A stretch of 30,648 nt of DNA from Gnetum montanum (GCA_015680685.1 MNCI01022351.1:7780-38427), one strand, 5' to 3'. Positions 1 to 11,582 are shown, counted from the stretch's first letter. The notes: generated by a model from the letters alone, not told the origin. Numbers and translations are program-made.

Positions 1-985
1 GGAGTTGGCGAGTATTAAGAACTGACACTCCAATAATGAAGACTGCTGCTGCTGTTTATGAATTTTCTGTTGCAGTAATATCCTGGACGTAAAACGCAGC
101 CACTACATTCCATTAGATTATTAGGTTTCGGTTTCACATGCAGTGTAATCAGACTAGTTTAGAACTTTACAAGTAGTCCACTGCACTGAAATTGTAAGAA
201 ATGATTTAGGTTAAACTGATGACTCCGTGCAAGGAATTGGAGGCTACTGAAATTTCAAAATTTCCTACATTAATTTCAAAACTCGGGTTTCTGCGCAGCT
301 TTTATCTCAACTTCATCCGATAAATTTTCACGTTATTCAACTGTATACTGAATTTTTCTACTGAACTTTACTGAACTCCATCTGTGTTCTTTCATTACTG
401 TACTGCAAAATCATTGTGCACACCCCGGCAATGCAGTTGGGTGCGGTGGTCCTGTTTTCATTTCAAATTCAGGAAATTCTATACGTACAGGAGGTTCCTC
501 GTGTATTAACTTACTTTTATCCTCTAGTGATCATATCAAATATGTTACAAATTTTATAGTAGGAGAAGACTTGATAGGATCTCATCATCATCATTTGTAA
601 TTTGTTTTATAGATTAGTATGTAGTTTGATATAAAAAAACAAAAAAAATCTTAACATTCATAAGTTAATAATACTCACAAACATTAAGCTCAAATATTGA
701 TTTGACGATTATTATGTCTAAGCTAGGAATGATATAAAAAATAGCAAAAAAACAAAGAGATCATTTGGTGAAGAGGTATAAGAAGTTTGGTCGTAATATA
801 ATAGGGCATTTGATTAGAGTATAGTAAAAATAATTTGTCTACGTAATAAAAAATAATCCTATGAATTTTTAGAATTTTTTCCAAAGTAAAGTTTCTACAT
901 ATTTGAGTTGTTAATTTAATGATGTTTGTATATTTAATATTAATATTTTTGAGGAGAAGATCATGTTTGTTTTCATGATTTTAAT
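1..985. other. AT-rich sequence without a recognised gene
   Basis: The first ~500 bases are less AT-rich than the rest and contain a short (CTG)n-like run near 45-55. I could not place them in a protein family, and all frames are closed by frequent stops. They might be the untranslated end of a gene lying to the left, but nothing in the sequence proves it. Bases 560-985 are very AT-rich and uninformative. Confidence 0.5.
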
Positions 986-2560
986 TAATATTCTTTACAT
1001 TTTATTCTCCAAGAAGTTATTCATGTCATTAACAAATTATCATGCAAAAAATTTATAGATTTAGATGGCTTATATGCTAACTTATTTAAATGGGTAGGAC
1101 TTTCTATTCTAACAAAAATCTAGAAAAAATTAAATGTTATTCTATTAATGGTCATGCTAAATGATAGAATAATAAAAAAACTATGTCTCTTTATAAGAAA
1201 GATAACAAAAAAAATTTAAAAAAATAGATTATTATAACTAATATTTTGACTAAGTTGTTAGATACTATTCTTGAATGAAGAATAAGAAACTAGATAGAAA
1301 TAAACCATGTCAAGGTAATCTACCATGTAAGTTTTAGAAAGAACTATTTTACTATTGATCATCTTGTCACTTTCAAATACTACATCGAACTTGCAAAGAA
1401 GCTTAATAAAAAATATTTATTTTCTTAATAGATTTTACAAAAGCTTATGATTCAATAACATAAAAAAAATGTTATGGCTATAGCTACATAAAATACATCA
1501 CCCTACGGAACTAATAGTAATGACTCAGAAGTTATATGAATAAGTTATCATTGAGCTTAGAGGTAGTGAGTCAAATAATAATTTTAAATTTTTGTGTAAA
1601 ATTAAGGTGAAACAAGGATATCCTTTATCTTCAACTCTCTTTGGTCTCTTCATTAATGAGTTGTAGAACTAGGTATGTAATGGATAATATAGACATGTTG
1701 TAAAAATAGGTTTTCAAGTAGTGAACCTACTTCTTTAGGTTGATGATTCTACTTTAATGTCTACTTCTAAGAAAGGTATGCCTAATATGCTACAAATTTT
1801 TGAACAATTTTGCATTTCTTTTGGTTAAGTTAATGAATAGAAAAATACAATGATTATATGAAATATAAGAAACATAGTTTAACTTTAAATTTGCTAATTA
1901 AAATGTACAAATTATGAACTCTTTTAGCTATTTAAGTTTTTAATATGTGAATAATTATAGATGGAATAAATGCATTAAAGAAATAATAGTTGGGGGACTA
2001 AAAGTTGTCTATACAATTAAAAACAAATATGAAAAATTAGGATTTTAAGCTTAGAAGATCAGAAAATATATCTTTCATATAGTCATTTATCCTATTATGT
2101 TATATGGATGCATACTTTAGAGAGCATATCTTAGTTCAAAAAATTAAAAGATCATTAAAAGAGTGTAAATGATATTTTTAGTTAATGATTTAAAGATGAA
2201 AGTTTCAATATCCTATTTTATGCTTTTATTAGTATTTATTCTACTTTCTCTAGGGGCAAAAGTTATTTGTCAATTTATTACTTATATTCAAAAACCTAGA
2301 AAAATAGAGCAAATCAAAATTTCTAAAGATATTTTTGAAGATATAAAAGAGCAAGGATGGTCTTTTCAAAGAATACAAAGGATGAAAACTTAGAATATCT
2401 CATTGGAAGAGATACAAAGATATTAAAAGCATATTTGTAAGTTAGTTCAATAAGCACTAATAAAGTTATGGTTAAATGTAGAAGGTAAGAAACAATTTTA
2501 TTTAGAATAAATAAGTAATTAGTTAAAATTTTATTTGGATAGTAGAAATATACATCCTAT
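986..2560 (+). pseudogene. Decayed L1-like LINE reverse transcriptase (ORF2 remnant)
   Basis: Successive stretches of broken frames follow the order of a plant non-LTR reverse transcriptase. At about 1330-1400 a decayed 'FRKNYFTIDHLVTF' block appears. At 1431-1454 comes DFTKAYDS, the first RT aspartate motif (usually DFxKAFD). At about 1607-1631 comes VKQGYPLSS (usually VKQGCPLSP), followed by LFGLFINEL. At 1738-1760 comes VDDSTLMS, the remnant of the catalytic (Y/F)ADD box. At about 2085-2110 comes a PIMLYGC motif, typical of the region after the thumb (PVILYGCEVW in related elements). The C-terminal portion continues to about 2560, with matches to a YPILxLxxGL block near 2210. Many stops and frameshifts exist, so it cannot encode a working enzyme. 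Upstream, 986-1290 resembles the 'APQEVIHAINKL..' region preceding RT. The ends are not resolved: I found no target-site duplication or A-tail. The family assignment rests on motif order; the clade is uncertain. Confidence 0.75.
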
Positions 2561-4429
2561 GAGTTTTAAAAACATCTTACTAACATTTGAAATAAATCAA
2601 GTAAATTTGTAAGCATAATATCCCTTCTATGTCTAACATGTTCCAATATAGGACATTGAAAGAAAATGTAGTATTAATCTTCAATGCTATTTTTATTCCA
2701 CAACTAACATATATATTATTCATTAGTAATTTTAAACTATCTACCTATTTCAAGTCTTAAATGATGGAATCCCCTTCGTGCATTAGTATTTTGTAAAGTT
2801 TTCTTTTCCATTGTTATATGATGAAACTCACATTGTGGCTACACCTCATGTTACATGTATAGTGCCACTGATCTACTACCACTATTGAGATTATAGCCCT
2901 TGCAAGAAATGATGATGCAACATGGGCATGTTGACAAGGGTTTCCAAACTTTTGGTGGAAATTCTACATCATAGAATGTGAATCTAGATGAACAAGAAGA
3001 GATTTTTCAAGATTGTTGGTCTACAAATAGGGGAAAAGGCCCATGGAAAATGGATGGTCAAAGAAAGATTCTTTAGAAGCATGTGATTGTTGGTTGGATG
3101 GATCAATCATAAGATTTTAGTCAAGTTTAAAAAATGACAAGGTTATGGCAAGTGTGGGTAAGAGTCTTTTAGATAATAGATAATATATGGATTTTTAATT
3201 TATTTTATCCATGCATTTGTGCTCATCTTTCGCAGGAAAATTACTTTTATAAGGTATCTAGTTGGTTTTTCATCGTTAGTCTCTAGGATGCTCCAAATGA
3301 AATAAAAATTATTCCCTAAGTTTTGTTATTGTTGGGTTTCTTTACCAGATTTGGATTTTGATCTTTGGAGTATCTTTATATTTTGTTAAGTTTTGAAACC
3401 TTGGGGCTTTATTTTGAGTATAGAAATCAGAGAGCCTACATGTATGCAACTAAAAAGGTCATTAAAAACATAGTAGTTTCTTTTTGGTGGAATGTAACCA
3501 AAAATTTTCATTTTCAAATTGACCAAACTCTTTTCAAACCTAAGATTTCCATTGTTTATTATAAGGCTTCAAACATTTTTTCCAACTGGTTTCGGATATA
3601 TTTGTGACCTAAAACATTATATGTACTTATTACATCCAAGGTTTCAGCTATCTCCACTGAGTCTTCTACAATCTCTACTACTAGGAGTTAGATCGACTGT
3701 AACTACTATAAATCATTTGTCGATCGAATTTTATCATTAGGGTTCTATAAAAGTCCAAAATAATATTGGTGATAACATTTTTTGTCATTTTTTTTCTAAT
3801 GACATTGATGCTAACATTAAAATCAGCTTCAATGTCACCATGATTTTCCAAGCTTGGAAGCATGTAAACTTGGTATTGGTAGGAGCTTAATAATGTTACA
3901 TTTACACCTTTTTTGGCTTGTTATCTATTTATGCTCTTAACAACCCTAATTAGTCAGATTAAATCTCCCAATTTTTTTTGGTAAAATTTGGTAATGAAAC
4001 CCTCTTAGGAAGCTGATCAAGCGTGGTCGATGAGCTAATAGCATCAACAAGAAGATGGATGATAGAAAATATGGGACTTCCCCCATGTAATATTATGGTT
4101 GTGCAAGTATGATTCTTGTTGACTTGTAACAAAGATAATAGATAGTGGAGTAAAATCATGAGTTAAAAAGGCACATTAAAAATACTTGGGATAGTAAGAT
4201 TACTTAGAATGCAATTATGAATGGGTGCCACCAACTAGAAAGGTATAATAGTGGAAATGGAAATTGGTTATAGAACCTTGTGTTATGATAATAGTTGAAA
4301 AGATGGGAAGAATGATAATAAAACATATTATTATTGAGAAAGTGGTGTAAAAGTTAATGAATGAAAATGATTTAATAGGGAATTATAATTTAATAGGGGC
4401 TAGAAGACTCTCCTCTCTTCAATAAGATA
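2561..4429. other. AT-rich stretch, no confident gene
   Basis: Bases 2561-2750 may be the last part of the LINE remnant but are too degraded to trace. At 3300-3440 a translation has a vague resemblance to the DUF4283 core of LINE ORF1 (an LPDLDFDLWS segment). It lacks enough conserved positions to call. Short open frames at 3365-3607, 3519-3740 and 3959-4159 (minus) show no recognisable motifs and are probably chance openings. Confidence 0.45.
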
Positions 4430-5935
4430 GCCTCCACTTGGCAAAGAATCTTCTTTCTCTTACAAGAAGGTATAGAACAATTACATAAAGAATGGGTATC
4501 ATAGCCTCTGGTGATGCTCTTGATCCTTCATGAAGTCCTTTGATCCTTGCCACTCCTTTGGCCTTTATCTTTCACTTGCCATAACTTATGAGGTAATAAA
4601 TCTTCTTGATCAAATACATACACCATTTTGGATTTTGAAGATTTCTTGGACTCGTTGATGAAGCTCTTAGTTTCCTCCTTTAAACCTTTGAGTATTGAGC
4701 ACTCTCTTGCTTAGTAAGAGATGCTTGAGAAATCCTTTTCTCATTGATCTCCACTTCACCAAACCTTTCATCTTCCTTCTTGAACACCTTTAGAAATTTA
4801 TCTTCCAAGCCTAACACACCTATAGGAAGTTCAACTTGCATATCATCATGGTTAGTAGCAGCTGTTATCATAACAACAAAACCAAAACTAGTTTCATTAT
4901 GTTCCTTAATATATTCTCTCTCTCTTATAAGGATTAAGGAAGCATTAAGTAAACTTTTTTACTCATGTGTTTAGTTGTCATAGGAATCAAATCATGGATT
5001 TCATTAGGTCTAACAACACTCCACTCATTTCTTGCTCCATCAAACTAAGCACCATTGTAAAAATTTCAAGGTCTACCAAGAATTACATCAGCACAAACTA
5101 TTGGAAGCACATCACACCTCAAAATATCATGAAAAGTTTCAATTTTAAATTTGAAACTACATTGTTCCCTTACCTCTTGGGAAAAATCTTTAGATAACTA
5201 ATGCACGTTATTGGGTCTTGGATGAGGATGAGTTACCAAACCCAATTTAGTAACTACCTTAGAAGAAATAACATTTTCTTGGGCTCTTCGATCAATCAAA
5301 ATATGAATCCATTTCCAACTAAGCAAACAACTAGCCCCAATCTGAAACAAAAATTTTCTACAAGGATGATCTCCTCTATTCACATTATCCATGAATGCAC
5401 AATAATTTAATTTAGAAACATCCTCAATTTTTGGAGCATTAAGATTACCTCTATATAGAGCTTGGTTTGATGCCTCCTCCTCTAGGGTTTGCCAATATTT
5501 ACCCTTGGCTACCCTATGAAGTGAACATTCCCATTGCTTATGCCCCCATTCTTCACACTTGAAGCACCAAAATTTTTATGAGCTACTACCTTGATCCTTG
5601 CCTCCCTTGTTTAGATCCTTCTTGGTTTTACTCTTCTCATCACCTCCTTCAATCTCTTAATCTTTGCTACCATCCTTATCTTNATGTTGTAGATTTATGC
5701 AGACCATGACATGTTTCTACTCTTTGATCCGTGTCTTGACCACTGCTCTACTTACATTTGTGTTCTTGGTTATGGTTTCTTCTAAAGGTGTTTTCTTCAA
5801 TTTCATCACAACCTGTGGCTATTTCTTCTCCAATGTCATTGCAACTCGTCTCTTCTTTACTATTGAAGACTTTTGTTTGTTGTTGTTTTCAATTAAATGC
5901 TTGCATGCATTACATTCTTTGGTGTTAGATCCCTC
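4430..5935 (-). pseudogene. Ty3/gypsy Gag C-terminus and protease fragment (minus strand)
   Basis: Read on the minus strand, the order is a basic/charged Gag linker (5935-5600), then a CCHC zinc knuckle CFKCEEWGHKQWEC (5566-5525), a perfect CX2CX4HX4C that would bind RNA. An aspartic protease region follows in the same frame. The protease core reads ILIDRRAQENVIS, so the catalytic D is kept but the usual D-S/T-G is D-R-R (about 5285-5293). Downstream, KLGL..HPRP, RCDVLP and DVILGRP are diagnostic of plant gypsy proteases; an in-frame stop follows at 5198-5200 and a TGA replaces the Trp expected after LGRP. The remainder to ~4430 reads as the acidic/lysine-rich spacer before RT. The RT itself is absent to the left, so the copy is truncated. 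Stops occur also just before the zinc knuckle. It is non-functional. Chromovirus-like versus other gypsy lineage cannot be decided from this part. Confidence 0.8.
5684..5930. repeat. Inverted repeat arm 1 (gypsy gag linker)
   Basis: This 247-base block is the reverse complement of 6880-7126, with only about one mismatch seen by eye. It starts directly after a single N at 5683; its partner starts directly after the N at 6879. The coding sense (charged Gag linker) is on the minus strand here and on the plus strand in the partner. The open frame on the plus strand here is just the antisense of Gag. Confidence 0.85.
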
Positions 5936-5962
5936 ATGTCCACCATTTAAATATAACGATTT

Positions 5963-6008
5963 CCCTAAACCATAAACCCTAAACCCTATACACCCTAAAC
6001 CCTAAAGA
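5963..6008 (-). repeat. Degenerate interstitial telomere-like repeat
   Basis: About five copies or near-copies of CCCTAAA are seen (the complement of the plant telomere unit TTTAGGG), with short interruptions (CCATAAA, TATACA). It lies exactly between the gag-derived block and the LTR-derived block. Such tracts occur at old repair junctions and also as short promoter 'telobox' elements; which applies here is not decided by the sequence. Confidence 0.7.
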
Positions 6009-6096
6009 CCTTTTGGGTCTGCTAAAAGATTTGATTTTTTGAATGTTTCATGTTTTCCTTCTGAAATACTATTCTGTAATAGTTTTGTCAGTACAA

Positions 6097-6507
6097 TGTC
6101 CCACCCCGATCTCACCTATGATGAGTGGGGCCCACTCTAATTATTAGAGCAATGGTTATTCTAGTTATTAGAGTGGCAATTATTCTATTTTTAGAAGGTG
6201 GGACCTTATTTATACATGTACTGACATGCTCATTCCCTTGCCTTTGCAGCTTTGACTACCTGGCCACATTGCCTAAACACATTGCTGAGGGTGCAAGTCC
6301 CCAAAAACGTTTTGTGTAACAACATATGTTGTGTAATACTTTGAGCTTTCTATTACTTTCTATTTAATAGTTTTTTTATTTTATAGTTTCTACAGTATTT
6401 CTCTCAACCCTTTCATTCATTTCCTTGACACACGAGATCTCATAAAAAATTTTAAGTTTCATTTTTGCTTTCTGAAATACTATTCTATAATAGTTTTGTT
6501 AGTACAA
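6097..6507 (+). repeat. Gypsy LTR-derived unit, first copy of a 411-bp tandem repeat
   Basis: The unit begins TGTCCCACCCC. It contains a TATA-like box TATTTATA at 6207-6214 and ends in GTACAA. The sequence before the unit (6061-6096) recurs at 6472-6507, and the start of the unit recurs at 6508-6581, giving a head-to-tail period of 411 bases. Matching pieces in the minus orientation lie at 7240-7575, and a short plus copy at 6668-6748 precedes a Gag start. The promoter-like box upstream of a conserved transcribed part, plus adjacency to gag, is why I call it an LTR. The exact termini and a target-site duplication were not found. Confidence 0.6.
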
Positions 6508-6581
6508 CATCCCACCCCCATCTCGCCTATGATGAATGGGGCCCGCTCTAATTATTAGAGTATCAATTATTCTATTTTTAG
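6508..6581 (+). repeat. Second, truncated copy of the 411-bp LTR unit
   Basis: It matches 6097-6194 with scattered differences (starting CATCCCACC instead of TGTCCCACC, and with an internal deletion that removes one AT-rich repeat). It is cut off at the N at 6582. Confidence 0.7.
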
Positions 6582-6582
6582 N

Positions 6583-6666
6583 CTAAAAATAGAATAATTG
6601 CCACTCTAATAACTAGAATAACCATTGCTCTAATAATTAGAGTGGGCCCCACTCATCATAGGTGAG
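6583..6666 (-). repeat. 84-bp exact inverted copy of 6111-6194
   Basis: This block lies between single Ns at 6582 and 6667 and is the exact reverse complement of 6111-6194. Base-perfect identity bounded on both sides by N suggests an assembly join or haplotype fragment rather than an ancient inversion. Confidence 0.9.
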
Positions 6667-6667
6667 N

Positions 6668-7126
6668 CATTACCTAAACACACTCATGAGTGGTGCAAGT
6701 CCCCAAAAACATTTTGTGTAACAACATACATTGTGCAATGCTATGGCAAGGATTGGTAGAGCATTTAGAAATGCTTCAAGATTTTCGTATGTAGAGTTGA
6801 AGACTTTCAATGGTGTAGATAGCACCAATGCTTTTGCAAGTTGGCTAAAAGCACTTGAGAAGCATTTTCTATTAGAAGNGTCTAACACCAAAGAATGTAA
6901 TGCATGCAAGCATTTAACTGAAAACAACAACAAACAAAAGTCTTCAATAGTAAAGAAGAGACGAGTTGCAATGACATTGGAGAAGAAATAGCCACAGGTT
7001 GTGATGAAATTGAAGAAAACACCTTTAGAAGAAACCATAACCAAGAACACAAATGTAAGTAGAGCAGTGGTCAAGACACGGATCAAAGAGTAGAAACATG
7101 TCATGGTCTGCATAAATCTACAACAT
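6668..7126 (+). pseudogene. Gypsy LTR end plus Gag fragment with internal deletion
   Basis: Bases 6668-6748 repeat the LTR segment seen at 6270-6345. From 6731 an open frame reads as an N-terminal Gag: FSYVELKTFNGVDSTNAFAS followed by WLKALEKHF, the hallmark 'xFxGxxxxxAxxWxxxLExxF' start of plant Ty3/gypsy capsid. At the N (6879) it jumps to the charged linker that normally lies far downstream, next to the zinc knuckle, so most of the capsid is missing. The frame ends at a TAG at 6989-6991 and continues degenerately to 7126. From 6880 on it is the inverted copy of 5684-5930. Confidence 0.65.
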
Positions 7127-7640
7127 GATCAAAACTCGAGGAGAACCTACAAAAGAATTAATACCTAAGAAAAAATAGAAAAAAGATCTAGAAATGGTTA
7201 GAATCCAAAGAATAGCAAAAGGTGTTATCAAGCAAAGCTCAGCAATTCCAAGGCAACAAAATAGAGAGAAATTTTTAGGAAAGTTAAAATTTTTTATGAG
7301 ATCTCGTGCATCGAGGAAAAGAACAGGAGGGCTAAGAGAAATACTATAGAAACTATAAAAGAGAAAAACTATTAAACAGAAAGTAATAGAAGGCTCAAAG
7401 CATTGCACAATGTCTATTGTTACACAAAACATTTTCAGGGACTTGCACCCCTCATTAGTGGGTTTAGGTAATGTAGCTAGGTAGCTGAAGCTGCAAAGGC
7501 AAGGGAATGAGCATGCCAGTACATGTATAAATAGGGTTCCAACTTCTAAAAATAGAATAATCACTAGTCTAATAACTAATGACCTCTCCTTGGAGATTTT
7601 GGAAAGACTTAGAGGAAGCATGTTCCATGCATCCTATATA
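7127..7640 (-). repeat. Gypsy LTR and leader, minus orientation
   Basis: On the minus strand this reads: promoter-like part with a TATA-type box (TATAAATA on plus, 7526-7533), then the same transcribed segment as 6215-6460, then a unique leader ending near an ATG at 7127. It is clearly diverged from the 6097-6507 copy, so it is a different insertion of the same family. The long minus-strand open frame here (7118-7621) falls in LTR sequence and has no recognisable domain; I do not regard it as a gene. Confidence 0.6.
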
Positions 7641-7789
7641 GTAACACAAGGTGCAACTACGTGAAAAAATTATGGGTCGTTAAATGTAGCACACTCACAT
7701 CATATAGGAAATATGCAAATGTCATGGAAGTGCAAAGTTTCCTACATGTAGCAGCCAAAAAATAGTAGGGCATCTAGTGGCTGATAGCT

Positions 7790-8235
7790 AAATCTAAAAG
7801 TAGTTCAATCTTGTGCATGGAACAAACTGAGATCCTAACAAGAGCCTACATTGAATGCATGGATGAAATAGAGCAAATCCATCACCAACTCTCTAATGAA
7901 CCTGATAACATTAATTGGGGACAATTGGAGATCCTTGAGGGCTTTAAATAGGTTTCCCTTGAGTTAAAAAATCTACTAGTTGAAATGAAATATGTTTTTC
8001 TGAAAAATGACAAGTTGGTTGTTATTAATGCTAACCTTACTCCTATGTAGAAAAAGAAGTTGTTGGAGGTGGTTAACAAATGGTCAACAACCTTTTCTTG
8101 GTAATATCATGAGCTAACTAGAATTGATTCAAGGATATGCCAACATCACATCTATATAGATTTTTCCATTAAATTAGAGAGGTAGCCATAAGGGTGGTTG
8201 AATCCCAAATTCAAGAAAATTGTGAAACAGCATAA
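7790..8235 (+). pseudogene. Ty3/gypsy pol fragment (protease-RT spacer to RT start)
   Basis: Translations follow the conserved segment before RT in Athila/Tat-type elements: an LELKNLL..MKYVFL block (7950-8000, usually LPxHLKYVFL), INANLTP (8025-8046), a KWSTTFSW block (8075-8101, usually RHKxAIGWS), then a C-x-H-x-I segment (8140-8160) and GWLNPKFKKIVKQH (8199-8240, usually RRLNPxMKEVVKKE). At least four in-frame stops are present. The RT catalytic region is missing; the match breaks off where the tandem array begins. Confidence 0.7.
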
Positions 8236-8289
8236 AAATTTAGGCTTTAGTTTCTTGATTGCAAATTTGCCTAAGTATCACATTGATGA

Positions 8290-8990
8290 CACTTTTCACA
8301 AATTTTTCTAAGTGTTAGGACTAAGCTTTCCACTATAGAGCATATTCAACCTCAAAGATTGGTTTTGGCTAAGTGTTCAAACAAGGTTACAAGTTGCAAA
8401 ATTTGTCTAAGTGTTGGGACTACGCTCTCCACTATGCTCAAGAGGCTAGTCAACATTGTCAACACACAAATGCCAATTTCACAGAATTTTTATAAGTGTC
8501 AAAATGATGACACTTATTGCAGAACTTGTCTAAGTGTTGAGACTATGCTCTCCACTATGCTCCATATCATAGTTAGTGTAGTCAACATGAAAAACTAATT
8601 TTCACAACTTTTTTCTAACTGCTGAGACTACACTCTAGAGCATAGTCAGAATGGAAGACATTTTTTTGGTAGATTTTTCCAACTATCAAGACTATGCTCT
8701 CCACTACCTAGGAGCGTACTCAAGTATAGAAAACATCAAGGCCCACCTTTTTGCAGTGTTTTCTAACTATTGAGACTATGCTCTTCACTACCTAAGAGTG
8801 TAGTCAGGCATAGTCAACAAAAGCCACTTTTATCCAAAAATTTATCTAAGTGTTGTGAATATGCTCACCCCTAGTTGGGAGTGTTGTCAGCCTCCCCTCG
8901 AGTGTAGTAAACACTAAGCCATATTTTGCTAGATTTTCTCTAACTGTTCGACTACACTCTTCCCAAGTGCAGAGCATAGTTGAGCATAGT
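8290..8990. repeat. Degenerate tandem array with TCTAAGTGTTGGGACTA-like core
   Basis: About eight copies of a core resembling CTAAGTGTTGAGACTATGCT, usually followed by CTCCACTA and a GAGTGTAGTCA-like tail, recur near 8307, 8405, 8527, 8613, 8677, 8758, 8844 and 8936. Spacing ranges from 64 to 122 bases. Similarity between units is obvious but low, so the array is old. Open frames at 8359-8598 arise from the repeat and show no protein features beyond it. Confidence 0.75.
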
Positions 8991-11520
8991 AAGCCAGAAC
9001 AACCTCCAAATGCCTCCACAATGTAGCATTGACATTCACATCAACTCCAACACAACTTCAAAAAGAATCATGCATTGTTTAACATCCCCCTTTGTCCCCT
9101 TTTTTGTATCTACACTCTATCCCACTCCACGCAATAGACAGCATACTCTTCAAAAGTTGAACTTTTTGGCATTTTTTGTAGGTACATTGTAGTCCTCTCT
9201 ATAGTTGGGTAGTGTAATCACAGTCTAACAACCTCATAGACTCTATTAAAGCACATAACAAAATACACCACAGTGAGCCTTAGCAATTCAATGGTCATTA
9301 GTCAACTAACATGAAATCTAGCAATTTTGTGTACACGTGGAACAAGGAGAGATGAATCTACCAATTTTGTGCAAAATTGAACACTCTCCTTTAATGTGGA
9401 ACAAGGAGTTTGGATTTCTAATGACTCAGCCTAACATCAAGTTATGGAAATTTTATGAAAAAGTGACTACGGCGGGCCTCATCAATAATTGTAGGTTGTG
9501 TGGGGATAGAGAATATAGTTTTTTTTTTTGACAAGTTAAGTAACACTCGGTCTTGGTAATTTTACATAAAAAATGAACATGAGGGTGGTCCATGAGTTAC
9601 CTAAGGGTAACAAGTGCCATAACCTAGTTACCTATTTCAGTATAGATAAAAAACATATTGAAAAATATTTTCACTCCTTATAAATAGATAATAGTAGGTA
9701 CAAGGAATTGGAGGGCCATCACTTGTAGGTTGATATTTTTCAAAATGAAATTTTTCTTTGACGTTTATTACTAATATAATTTTTCTATTAGACCTTTTGT
9801 GATCTCACAAGGATATAATTAAACCTTTTCATTTCTATTTCTAATTTGTAGATTAAGACATCAATTCGTTAAAAACAAAAAGCAAATTTATGTAACTAAT
9901 GCTTGGAAGAGAGCATTAGAATATGATTATAACACGATGTGCAATCATTGGTTTTGTAACTATCTAAGATTGTTTGTAATCACTTGTAAACAAGTTGTAA
10001 TGAAATGATGTAACTTATCGTATAAACCATTGTGACCTTATCAGTGGAACTTGAGAATTTGTTAATTAGTTATAAAGAAGTGATTTTGAAAATAAGAAAT
10101 TTCATATGAAATAAATTAAAGATTAAAAAGATAGTACCTACAAATAATGATGAATCGTAAGGAAGGATACTAGATGTATGCAGTGTTGCATAGAAGACAA
10201 TAAAAATTAGAACCATAAGAAATCGAATATATATGGCCAAAGTAAGAAAGTAGTTATTACTAAGAAATGTAATCAAACATAATAGTCATTACAATCCATA
10301 GTTTTATAATGACAATTCAAGAAACCAAAAGATTATTAAGTTATTTGTAAGAGAAAAAAGTGAAGTTTAGATCCACTTTCCTAAATAGGACAAGAAGATC
10401 TAAGGACAATCATTTGTAATCTAGTCTAGTTTCATAAAGAGGAAGAGAAAACTAACCAAAAGGTTACAATTGAATGAGAAAGATGACTAAGAAGAAGAAT
10501 AGGCTATAATTGAGGTATTAGGCAACTTAAGATTTGTAGATTGATGCTTAAGCAATTACTTGCCCCATGTACTAGGCAACTTAAGTTTATATAAATGACA
10601 TTGTCTAATAATCATTAGCTATATTTTTTATAGGAAGATGACATAAATAAATGTTTCATAAAACCTATAAGCCAATATAATAGGCATACATTATGAAATT
10701 TTTTTGAGAATGTTTAAATTAGACATAAAATCCCATGTCTATTCAAAAGAAAGACAAAGGCTATAGGCACAAAGCTTCTACATGTGAGTGATGAATATTT
10801 CAAAATCAATTTCAACTCAATTTTGAAATTGAAATAACTTGACATCTTGAAGCCTAGGAAACATATTTTAGGTTTAGTTAATCATGGTATACCATAACAT
10901 TAAAAGTGTTAGTACCTCTTCAAAAGTACCACATATCATGGTTTTCGGTAACTATGATATAACATAATGCTATGATAATGGTATCCATACCCATGCACAA
11001 GAGCCACCATGGTAAATGCAAATAAATGCAATTGAGTCATGCTTACAAGTAATCGCAGAAGGGTAAAAAAAATAAGAAGATTTGATTTATTACTATGCAT
11101 GTATGACAAAGAGTTGTGATTTAGAAGTTAATATGAAGAAAAATCTTCCTCTTGTTTTATGAATTTAATCTATTTTCTAGCTTTGTAATTTTCTCTAGAT
11201 ATCTACTTAGGGATTTCTAAAATCATCCAAATGTTGTAATCGAAGAAAGACTTTCTATTATAAATTGAAGGTAAAGTTAGGAGAAGGGTTTGTGTGTCAA
11301 GGTGCATTGAAACTACAAAGGGGAAAGGGCTTAAAGTTGATGTGACACCAATAAGGTCTACAAGCATCAACACTGCACTAATTCCTATGATTTTTCCCTA
11401 TGTTTTTACAACTTTTTGTGTGTATTTTTCTTATTTCCTTTGATATTTTTGTTTTAATATTTTAATTAATTTCGTAAAAAGAACATCAAAACCAATTCCA
11501 TGTAATAAACAAGTTAATCA
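8991..11520. other. AT-rich intergenic sequence
   Basis: No gene family recognised. A small open frame at 9337-9531 contains two short repeated motifs (TGGAACAAGGAG at about 9338 and 9397, CAATTTTGTG at about 9321 and 9361) but no known domain. A T-run lies at 9521-9530. A minus-strand frame at 10070-10276 is hydrophobic, as expected of AT-rich noise. The sequence 10860-11000 contains several GGTAT/ATACC inverted words without a clear structure. Confidence 0.5.
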
Positions 11521-11582
11521 TACCAATGTGATTATAATTGTTAGCCATGGTCTAGAAAACCCCATCGTCTATCATGGTAATT

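Noticed and set aside
3300-3740. Possible DUF4283 (LINE ORF1) remnant
   Set aside because: Only one segment (LPDLDFDLWS) resembles the domain; flanking conserved positions do not follow in order, so the evidence is too thin.
5664-5975. 103-aa plus-strand hydrophobic open frame, and its 147-aa twin at 6670-7113 minus
   Set aside because: Both are antisense to the charged Gag linker; the apparent membrane character comes from reverse-reading Lys/Glu codons.
7118-7621. 167-aa minus-strand open frame
   Set aside because: It lies entirely in LTR and leader sequence and shows no domain.
8290-8990. CRISPR-like array
   Set aside because: Units are diverged and spacing is irregular, in a plant nuclear context; it is a degenerate tandem repeat.
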